Positions 54,020 to 64,000 of a stretch of DNA of 64,000 nucleotides are shown piece by piece. Origin of the DNA: Chrysomallon squamiferum (taxonomy: Eukaryota; Mollusca; Gastropoda; Neomphalida; Peltospiridae); assembly GCA_012295275.1 (NCBI GenBank), contig CM022674.1:17267214-17331213 (forward strand), written 5' to 3'. The position numbers and the translations under genes were made by a program. The notes under the pieces were generated by a model, which was given only the letters and a program-made list of their open reading frames with translations, ran no database searches and was not told where the DNA came from. How positions within the stretch are numbered: the first letter of the stretch is position 1; every line of letters begins with the position of its first letter.

Positions 54020-54185
54020 ATCTTTTGTGGGTCAACGTACAAACGTCTCAAATTGGCTCCAGTTTCTGTTAGAACTTTCCTCTGTTTGCCACTTTGAAGG
54101 TCAATGAACTGTATATTGTTGCCACCGGAATAATAGAGTCTACGGTTTTTGCTATCCAGTGCTGTATAAAAAATCTGCGGAACGT
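54020..54185 (-). CDS. YWTD-like exon a, array unit 1 (intact frame)
   Basis: Acceptor AATTTCAG, then VPQIFYTALDSKNRRLYYSG, FIDLQSGKQRKVLTE and LRRLYVDPQK, with donor GTAGTT. The I-x-Y-T-A-L-D and R-R-L-Y-Y-S-G pattern is that of a beta-propeller blade. This is the only one of the three copies without indels relative to the consensus. Confidence 0.65.
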
Positions 54186-54417
54186 CTGAAATTAAGTAAC
54201 GAAAATAGAAATCTGATATTTTTAAACTAGAAATTAATGAGAAATATAATACAGGATTGTTTTTCAAATTAGTCAAATTCTTAAACAAGGTCTTAAACAC
54301 AAATATTATTAAAAACAGAAAGCCAAAGATACAAAAGTGTTAAAATGTTTAAAATAAAAAAGGTACTAAGAGACAGACAGGTAGGTATCTCGCAAAAAAT
54401 GTACACACAGACTATTA

Positions 54418-54419
<2 letters not shown>

Positions 54420-54460
<41 letters not shown>
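54420..54460. repeat. (CA)n microsatellite, array unit 1
   Basis: CA tract followed by TAGA repeats (54500-54520). Counterparts at about 58608-58645 and 62817-62852 contain a GCC interruption. Confidence 0.95.
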
Positions 54461-54463
<3 letters not shown>

Positions 54464-54673
54464 AACACACATATAAATAAATAGACATATAAATAGATGG
54501 ATAGATAGATAGATAGACAGATATATAGATACATATTTAAACAGATGTATAGTCACATACACATGTATGTATATATGCATCTATCTAGCTCTCAATAGTT
54601 CTGTGTGTGAACACACATACACATGCAAACACACATTAACACACACACACATACACATACTTTCCTCTGATCT

Positions 54674-54977
<304 letters not shown>

Positions 54978-55033
54978 ATAATATATGAAATGAAAACGAT
55001 AGAAGAATTAATAAAAGCATTGCTAAAACTGAC

Positions 55034-55170
55034 AAGCCAACCGCTATCATTGTCAGATATTTCGCAGTACGCCCTGATTGGGCTGCCGTTGTCACGTGGT
55101 ACAATTGTATATACTCTGCTTCTTTTACCTCCATTCATAATTATCTCTACACAGTCAGACGGAACACTTT
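55034..55170 (-). pseudogene. Orphan FReD exon 2, array copy E
   Basis: Coding sequence as in the intact gene (SVPSDCVEIIMNGG to SGWL), but the donor reads GTCAGT instead of GTAAGT and no FReD exons 3-5 follow. Confidence 0.75.
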
Positions 55171-55386
55171 CTGTAATAATAATAACAACAGTGATGATGA
55201 TGTGAGTCTATAAATTCGTATGCGAAAAGTATAAATGCATAATTCAGGAATAAAATAATACAAATAATTCATATATAAACAAATAAACTTATAAACAAAC
55301 GCACAGACATACGAATAAAACAGCTCTAAATTTATTTTATACAACATTTGATTGATATATAAGTAAAAAAACAAAGTACAACATAC

Positions 55387-55702
55387 TATAATATTCTGTA
55401 TCTGTCTCACTAAGAAACGAAAGTGAAGTCAATGGTTCATTGTACAGATAACACATGCCGTTTCCGTTGTTGTAGATGAAACCTTTGCAACCGAAGTAGC
55501 TGGAACATTCTATGACGCAGCCTACTTGACTGGTCACGTTCAGTTCCTTTGAAGGATCTTCTGCAGGTTTCTTATCTTTGTACTGTGGTAACTTTCGAAA
55601 AGTCTTACGACTTCCAAGCTCGGAATTGGCTAAAGAAACAACGATTATCAGAATTGCTAAAACACAGAATATTATCCCGTGGATCTTTTTTATTACCTCC
55701 AT
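55387..55702 (-). pseudogene. Orphan FReD exon 1, array copy E
   Basis: Open signal peptide plus PAN-like exon starting MEVIKKIHG, with ATG in strong context at 55702 and donor GTATGT. Protein almost identical to the intact gene. It could still make a truncated secreted PAN-like protein. Confidence 0.7.
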
Positions 55703-56382
55703 TTTATCAATGGTATCAATGTTGAAATGCATGTATCTCTTTTCAGAACTAAATCAATCTAATTACGTATAGAGAATTTAATCGTTATTTCAAAGAGCCA
55801 AATAAACTAGTAATTTCTTCTACTAATGTTTCCAAGACACTGACACTACCAAACTGAACTCTTCAAATATATTAAGCGTTTGACACAAGCTTCTGTTTTC
55901 AGTCCTGTGTTAAATAAAACCTTTTCTAATAATTCCTTCAGCTTCTCTCGATTGAGCTGAAACATATATAAACGAAACAGAATGGTAATCACATTCGGTG
56001 AACAAATATTTTATGCTAGAGTGAATATGGATCATTTAATTAATAATGAAGTGATTATTGATATGTTTGTGTAATTCGTACTGATTCTTTCAATTTATCT
56101 GAAATAAATAGAAGGCGATCAGAATTGTTTATTCGTATACCAGTCATCAGGGAAATGATCATTTGAAATATGATTTGCACTGTCTTGCTTCAGCGATTGG
56201 TTTAGGGCGAAATGTTTGTTATCTTTCTTTTTGTTGCTGTATCTTTGTGGAGTTTTGTTACTGAGGGAATGTGTGCTTATATGCTTGTTCTGTGTAGTTG
56301 TTATTGAGTCATGTTGTTGCTTTTGTTGTTCGTACTGTTCTTTTATTGTATTAATATATATTTGTAAGTGTATATCGTGTGG

Positions 56383-56938
56383 GATCTAGTAGGTTTAGAG
56401 GAAGCTAGTATGTACATCTTGTTAATTTTTAGTAATAGTAATTGTATAATAGTATAGTAAGTTTAGAGATAGCTAGTATGTACATCTTGTTAATTTTTTA
56501 GTAATAGTAATTGTAGTAGTATTATAGTATGTTTAGAGGTAGCTAGCATGTATGTCTTGTTAATTTTTAGTAGTAGTAATTGTAGTAATATTATAGTATG
56601 TTTAGAGGTAGCTAGCATGTACATCTTGTTAATTTTTTAGTAGTAGTAATTTTAGTAATAGTATATTAGGTTTAGAGATAGCTAGCATGTATGCCTTGTT
56701 AATTTGTTGGTAATAGTAATTGTAGTAATATTATAGTATGTTTAGAGGTAGCTAGCATGTACATCTTGTTAATGTTTTAGTAGTAGTAATTGTATAATAG
56801 TATAACAGGTTTAGAGATAGGGATCTAGTAGGTTTAGAGAAAGCTAGTATGTACATCTAGTTAATGTTTTAGTGGTTGTATTTATAGTAATAGTATAGTA
56901 AGTTTAGAGGTAGCTAGTATGTATATCTTGTTAATTTT
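56383..56938. repeat. ~70-bp minisatellite, array unit 2
   Basis: Same unit order as 52181-52736, with one or two base differences in T runs. Confidence 0.85.
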
Positions 56939-57159
56939 GATGTTATTTCACTAAACAAAAGTCAAATCAAATCACCTTTTCATACTGCTGGTTGTGAACA
57001 TGATTCCATTCCATGGGATAAAAGTTATATCCCCCAGAAATGTTTTCGTATTTACTGGGATTTGAACGCGATCTTCACCCCGCACATTTTCCCATATCAA
57101 CAGCGTCTGATTCTTATTTATCCAAATTAGTCTGTGATCTGATGACAATAATTACAAAA

Positions 57160-57206
<47 letters not shown>

Positions 57207-57601
57207 AATAAATAAATAAATAAAATAAATAAATAAATAAGTAAATAAATAAATAAGTAAATAAATAGGTAAATAAGCATATTCAAGATACACTGACATT
57301 TAAAAAGATTAATTATGTCTGTTATTTTTTATTTTTTATTATTTTATTTTATTTTATTATGGTCTCCGTCTCTCTGTTCTGGTTATACTCGTTAATTCTC
57401 TCTTTCTTTCACTACTTTCTCTTCTTATCTCTTTCTCTATCTCACAAATTTGTTTCATCCTTATCTTTTAGTATTTAGAATTAGTAATTATTTATTTATT
57501 TGGCTGGTTAGGTAGTTAATTAGAAAGATAGATAGATGGGCTGTTGTTGGCTCGTCAATTTGAATGAATTATAAACATCAAAAGACTAGGAAAATGGGTA
57601 C

Positions 57602-57714
57602 ATATCGCATCAAAGGAGATATGATAGATCTCTGGAAAGCCAGAAATTGTGTTGTTTTCTTATCATAGTCACTACGTATAATACCTTCAGTGGGGAATAT
57701 CAGCAAAGATGAGC
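57602..57714 (-). pseudogene. YWTD-like exon b, array unit 2 (1-bp insertion)
   Basis: Identical to unit 1 except for an extra G in the 'cagtgggg' run (about 57691-57695), which shifts the frame early in the exon. Confidence 0.65.
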
Positions 57715-58206
57715 CTATCACAGAAAGAAAACAAATAATAAAAATAAATATGACAAACACACTGAACTAACAATAGTAATTCATTTTTATATCAGCATTC
57801 GCTTTAGTGCTAGACATAGGCTTAATTCAAACACAGATAAAGTGTCATATTAGGATCAGGAATTTCCAGGAATGAAAACTAAGAAAGAGGAGACTACCGG
57901 TGACAAAATGAAGAAGAAGAACACCACCACCAGCACCAACAGTAATAAGAACAACAACAGCAGCAGCAACAACAATCGTTACTACTCATAACATAATACC
58001 GTTATTACTACTATAACTACAGCGAATTAACCAAATACTACTGTTTCTACTACAACTACTACTACTAATACAGTTACTAATTCTGAAACCACCACAACTA
58101 TAACTAGAATACTTACTACCACTACTTTTACTACTGCTGTTTCTGCTACTGCTACTGCTATTATTACTACTACTACTACTACGGCTACTACTACTGTTTC
58201 AACTAC

Positions 58207-58372
58207 ATCTTTTGTGGGTCAACGTACAAACGTCTCAAATTGGCTCCAGTTTCTGTTAGAACTTTCCTCTGTTTGCCACTTTGAAGGTCAATGAACTGTA
58301 TATTGTTGCCACCGGAATAATAGTCTACGGTTTTTGCTATCCAGTGCTGTATAAAAAAAATCTGCGGAACGT
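58207..58372 (-). pseudogene. YWTD-like exon a, array unit 2 (+2 and -2 indels)
   Basis: Two extra A/T in the 'ataaaaaaaatc' run and loss of AG in 'aataatagtctac'. The two changes cancel, so the exon stays open, but about 13 residues between them are replaced. Confidence 0.6.
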
Positions 58373-58859
58373 CTGAAATTAAGTAACGAAAATAGAAATC
58401 TGATATTTTTAAACTAGAAATTAATGAGAAATATAATATAGGGATTGTTTTTCAAATTAGTCAAATTCTTAAACAAGGTCTTAAACACAAATATTATTAA
58501 AAACAGAAAGCCAAAGATACAAAAGTGTTAAAATGTTTAAAATAAAAAAGGTACTAAGAGACAGACAGGTAGGTATCTCGCAAAAAATGTACACACAGAC
58601 TATTACAAACACACACACACACACAGCCACACACACACACACACTCACAAACACACATATAAATAAATAGACATATAAATAGATGGATAGATAGATAGAT
58701 AGACAGATATATAGATACATATTTAAACAGATGTATAGTCACATACACATGTATGTATATATGCATCTATCTAGCTCTCAATAGTTCTGTGTGTGAACAC
58801 ACATACACATGCAAACACACATTAACACACACACACATACACATACTTTCCTCTGATCT

Positions 58860-59179
<320 letters not shown>

Positions 59180-59232
59180 ATATATGAAATGAAAACGATA
59201 GAAGAATTAATAAAAGCATTGCTAAAACTGAC

Positions 59233-59369
59233 AAGCCAACCGCTATCATTGTCAGATATTTCGCAGTACGCCCTGATTGGGCTGCCGTTGTCACGTGGTA
59301 CAATTGTACATACTCTGCTTCTTTTACCTCCATTCATAATTATCTCTACACAGTCAGACGGAACACTTT
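59233..59369 (-). pseudogene. Orphan FReD exon 2, array copy F
   Basis: As copy E, with the same GTCAGT donor. One Tyr codon is changed to Cys (SRVCTIV). Confidence 0.75.
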
Positions 59370-59585
59370 CTGTAATAATAATAACAACAGTGATGATGAT
59401 GTGAGTCTATAAATTCGTATGCGAAAAGTATAAATGCATAATTCAGGAATAAAATAATACAAATAATTCATATATAAACAAATAAACTTATAAACAAACG
59501 CACAGACATACGAATAAAACAGCTCTAAATTTATTTTATACAACATTTGATTGATATATAAGTAAACAAACAAAGTACAACATAC

Positions 59586-59901
59586 TATAATATTCTGTAT
59601 CTGTCTCACTAAGAAACGAAAGTGAAGTCAATGGTTCATTGTACAGATAACACATGCCGTTTCCGTTGTTGTAGATGAAACCTTTGCAACCGAAGTAGCT
59701 GGAACATTCTATGACGCAGCCTACTTGACTGGTCACGTTCAGTTCCTTTGAAGGATCTTCTGCAGGTTTCTTATCTTTGTACTGTGGTAACTTTCGAAAA
59801 GTCTTACGACTTCCAAGCTCGGAATTGGCTAAAGAAACAACGATTATCAGAATTGCTAAAACACAGAATATTATCCCGTGGATCTTTTTTATTACCTCCA
59901 T
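59586..59901 (-). pseudogene. Orphan FReD exon 1, array copy F
   Basis: Open exon starting MEVIKKIHG, same signal peptide and PAN-like cysteines. No complete FReD downstream. Confidence 0.7.
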
Positions 59902-60587
59902 TTTATCAATGGTATCAATGTTGAAATGCATGTATCTCTTTTCAGAACTAAATCAATCTAATTACGTATAGAGAATTTAATCGTTATTTCAAAGAGCCAA
60001 ATAAACTAGTAATTTCTTCTACTAATGTTTCCAAGACACTGACACTACCAAACTGAACTCTTCAAATATATTAAGCGTTTGACACAAGCTTCTGTTTTCA
60101 GTCCTGTGTTAAATAAAACCTTTTCTAATAATTCCTTCAGCTTCTCTCGATTGAGCTGAAACATATATAAACGAAACAGAATGGTAATCACATTCGGTGA
60201 ACAAATATTTTATGCTAGAGTGAATATGGATCATTTAATTAATAATGAAGTGATTATTGATATGTTTGTGTAATTCGTACTGATTCTTTCAATTTATCTG
60301 AAATAAATAGAAGGCGATCAGAATTGTTTATTCGTATACCAGTCATCAGGGAAATGATCATTTGAAATATGATTTGCACTGTCTTGCTTCAGCGATTGGT
60401 TTAGGGCGAAATGTTTGTTATCTTTCTTTTTGTTGCTGTATCTTTGTGGAGTTTTGTTACTGAGGGGAATGTGTGCTTATATGCTTGTTCTGTGTAGTTG
60501 TTATTGAGTCATGTTGTTGCTTTTGTTGTTCGTACTGTTCTTTTATTGTATTAATATATATTTGTAAGTGTATATCGTGTGGGATCT

Positions 60588-61140
60588 AGTAGGTTTAGAG
60601 GAAGCTAGTATGTACATCTTGTTAATTTTTTAGTAATAGTAATTGTATAATAGTATAGTAAGTTTAGAGATAGCTAGTATGTACATCTTGTTAATTTTTT
60701 AGTAATAGTAATTGTAGTAGTATTATAGTATGTTTAGAGGTAGCTAGCATGTATGTCTTGTTAATTTTTTAGTAGTAGTAATTGTAGTAATATTATAGTA
60801 TGTTTAGAGGTAGCTAGCATGTACATCTTGTTAATTTTTTAGTAGTAGTAATTTTAGTAATAGTATATTAGGTTTAGAGATAGCTAGCATGTATGCCTTG
60901 TTAATTTGTTGGTAATAGTAATTGTAGTAATATTATAGTATGTTTAGAGGTAGCTAGCATGTACATCTTGTTAATGTTTTAGTAGTAGTAATTGTATAAT
61001 AGTATAACAGGTTTAGAGATAGGGATCTAGTAGGTTTAGAGAAAAGCTAGTATGTACATCTAGTTAATGTTTTAGTGGTTGTATTTATAGTAATAGTATA
61101 GTAAGTTTAGAGGTAGCTAGTATGTATATCTTGTTAATTT
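60588..61140. repeat. ~70-bp minisatellite, array unit 3
   Basis: Third copy of the minisatellite block. Confidence 0.85.
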
Positions 61141-61362
61141 TGATGTTATTTCACTAAACAAAAGTCAAATCAAATCACCTTTTCATACTGCTGGTTGTGA
61201 ACATGATTCCATTCCATGGGATAAAAGTTATATCCCCCAGAAATGTTTTCGTATTTACTGGGATTTGAACGCGATCTTCACCCCGCACATTTTCCCATAT
61301 CAACAGCGTCTGATTCTTATTTATCCAAATTAGTCTGTGATCTGATGACAATAATTACAAAA

Positions 61363-61433
<71 letters not shown>

Positions 61434-61787
61434 AATAAATAAATAAATAAGTAAATAAATAAATAAGTAAATAAATAGGTAAATAAGCATATTCAAGATA
61501 CACTGACATTTAAAAAGATTAATTATGTCTGTTATTTTTTATTTTTTATTATTTTATTTTATTTTATTATGGTCTCCGTCTCTCTGTTCTGGTTATACTC
61601 GTTAATTCTCTCTTTCTTTCACTACTTTCTCTTCTTATCTCTTTCTCTATCTCACAAATTTGTTTCATCCTTATCTTTTAGTATTTAGAATTAGTAATTA
61701 TTTATTTATTTGGCTGGTTAGGTAGTTAATTAGAAAGATAGATAGATGGGCTGTTGTTGGCTCGTCAATTTGAATGAATTATAAACA

Positions 61788-61923
61788 TCAAAAGACTAGG
61801 AAAATGGGTACATATCGCATCAAAGGAGATATGATAGATCTCTGGAAAGCCAGAAATTGTGTTGTTTTCTTATCATAGTCACTACGTATAATACCTTCAG
61901 TGGGAATATCAGCAAAGATGAGC
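61788..61923 (-). CDS. YWTD-like exon b, array unit 3
   Basis: Same protein as unit 1 exon b (LIFADIPTEGIIRSDYDKK onward), open to a stop at 61788. Confidence 0.55.
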
Positions 61924-62415
61924 CTATCACAGAAAGAAAACAAATAATAAAAATAAATATGACAAACACACTGAACTAACAATAGTAATTCATTTTTATA
62001 TCAGCATTCGCTTTAGTGCTAGACATAGGCTTAATTCAAACACAGATAAAGTGTCATATTAGGATCAGGAATTTCCAGGAATGAAAACTAAGAAAGAGGA
62101 GACTACCGGTGACAAAATGAAGAAGAAGAACACCACCACCAGCACCAACAGTAATAAGAACAACAACAGCAGCAGCAACAACAATCGTTACTACTCATAA
62201 CATAATACCGTTATTACTACTATAACTACAGCGAATTAACCAAATACTACTGTTTCTACTACAACTACTACTACTAATACAGTTACTAATTCTGAAACCA
62301 CCACAACTATAACTAGAATACTTACTACCACTACTTTTACTACTGCTGTTTCTGCTACTGCTACTGCTATTATTACTACTACTACTACTACGGCTACTAC
62401 TACTGTTTCAACTAC

Positions 62416-62581
62416 ATCTTTTTTGTGGGTCAACGTACAAACGTCTCAAATTGGCTCCAGTTTCTGTTAGAACTTTCCTCTGTTTGCCACTTTGAAGGTC
62501 AATGAACTGTATATTGTTGCCACCGGAATAATAGTCTACGGTTTTTGCTATCCAGTGCTGTATAAAAAATCTGCGGAACGT
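62416..62581 (-). pseudogene. YWTD-like exon a, array unit 3 (2-bp deletion and 2-bp insertion)
   Basis: Lacks the same AG as unit 2, so the frame shifts after KNRRL, and has two extra T in the 'catcttttttgtgg' run near its end. The central blade sequence is lost. Confidence 0.6.
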
Positions 62582-63066
62582 CTGAAATTAAGTAACGAAA
62601 ATAGAAATCTGATATTTTTAAACTAGAAATTAATGAGAAATATAATACAGGATTGTTTTTCAAATTAGTCAAATTCTTAAACAAGGTCTTAAACACAAAT
62701 ATTATTAAAAACAGAAAGCCAAAGATACAAAAGTGTTAAAATGTTTAAAATAAAAAAGGTACTAAGAGACAGACAGGTAGGTATCTCGCAAAAATGTACA
62801 CACAGACTATTACAAACACACACACACACACAGCCACACACACACACACACTCACAAACACACATATAAATAAATAGACATATAAATAGATGGATAGATA
62901 GATAGATAGACAGATATATAGATACATATTTAAACAGATGTATAGTCACATACACATGTATGTATATATGCATCTATCTAGCTCTCAATAGTTCTGTGTG
63001 TGAACACACATACACATGCAAACACACATTAACACACACACACATACACATACTTTCCTCTGATCT

Positions 63067-63374
<308 letters not shown>

Positions 63375-63430
63375 ATAATATATGAAATGAAAACGATAGA
63401 AGAATTAATAAAAGCATTGCTAAAACTGAC

Positions 63431-63569
63431 AAGCCAACCGCTATCATTGTCAGATATTTCGCAGTACGCCCTGATTGGGCTGCCGTTGTCACGTGGTACA
63501 ATTGTATATACTCTGCTTCTTTTACCTCCATTCATAATTATCTCTACACAGTCAGACGGAACACACTTT
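63431..63569 (-). pseudogene. Orphan FReD exon 2, array copy G
   Basis: As E and F with donor GTCAGT, plus a 2-nt insertion ('acac' for 'ac') near the acceptor at about 63562, which breaks the frame from exon 1. Confidence 0.7.
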
Positions 63570-63785
63570 CTGTAATAATAATAACAACAGTGATGATGAT
63601 GTGAGTCTATAAATTCGTATGCGAAAAGTATAAATGCATAATTCAGGAATAAAATAATACAAATAATTCATATATAAACAAATAAACTTATAAACAAACG
63701 CACAGACATACGAATAAAACAGCTCTAAATTTATTTTATACAACATTTGATTGATATATAAGTAAACAAACAAAGTACAACATAC

Positions 63786-64000
63786 TATAATATTCTGTAT
63801 CTGTCTCACTAAGAAACGAAAGTGAAGTCAATGGTTCATTGTACAGATAACACATGCCGTTTCCGTTGTTGTAGATGAAACCTTTGCAACCGAAGTAGCT
63901 GGAACATTCTATGACGCAGCCTACTTGACTGGTCACGTTCAGTTCCTTTGAAGGATCTTCTGCAGGTTTCTTATCTTTGTACTGTGGTAACTTTCGAAAA
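63786..64000 (-). pseudogene. Orphan FReD exon 1, array copy G (cut by window end)
   Basis: 3' two-thirds of the PAN-like exon, identical in protein to copies E and F. Its start codon lies beyond the window. Confidence 0.7.

Noticed and set aside
62236-62433. Val-rich reading frame
   Set aside because: Complement of the ACT/AAC trinucleotide stretch.

Overview
This window is AT-rich, intron-rich eukaryotic DNA packed with microsatellites. Every coding segment I can support is a short exon bounded by GT/AG splice signals. A secreted fibrinogen-related protein family, interstitial TTAGGG-like repeats, a tRNA-derived SINE head and invertebrate-type transposon remnants suggest a lophotrochozoan, most likely a mollusc. 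The species cannot be fixed from the sequence alone.

Layout. (1) 1-18.6 kb is repeat territory. A roughly 9.4-9.8 kb block at 1-8520 is repeated at about 9399-18340 around an assembly gap. Each copy holds a decayed transposase-like gene (+ strand), a noncoding flank, several 1.2-1.5 kb repeat units, a further shared noncoding stretch and a degenerate telomere-like satellite. (2) 18.6-23 kb holds a five-exon pseudogene of a PAN/apple plus fibrinogen-domain (FReD) secreted protein on the - strand. (3) 24.2-25.8 kb holds a tRNA-derived SINE head and fragments of an unrecognised secreted-type gene. (4) 28.5-37.9 kb holds a - strand receptor kinase gene. Its ectodomain looks like a mannose-6-phosphate-receptor homology (MRH) domain, followed by one transmembrane helix and a tyrosine-kinase-like domain. 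The exon for the Gly-rich loop and beta3 Lys is not visible. (5) 40.8-42.5 kb has KRBA2/Ginger-like transposon fragments around a second gap. (6) 41.8-44 kb is a second, more damaged FReD pseudogene. (7) 49.0-51.5 kb is an intact five-exon PAN-FReD gene; the exons sum to exactly 327 codons. (8) 51.5-64 kb is a tandem array of near-identical 4.2 kb units. Each unit carries only exons 1-2 of the PAN-FReD gene plus two LDLR-class-B (YWTD-like) beta-propeller exons.

The PAN-FReD genes look like a local, actively duplicating lectin-like family: one intact member, two pseudogenes and at least three orphan 5' ends. All four 3' flanks of the family share an AT-rich flank, and the three beside a FReD gene also share a 40-bp minisatellite that reads as an amplified copy of the gene's own last codons and stop. 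The receptor kinase is the most unusual gene. It could be a pseudokinase receptor, a decaying gene or an assembly casualty. No operons, CRISPR arrays or confident stand-alone RNA genes were seen.
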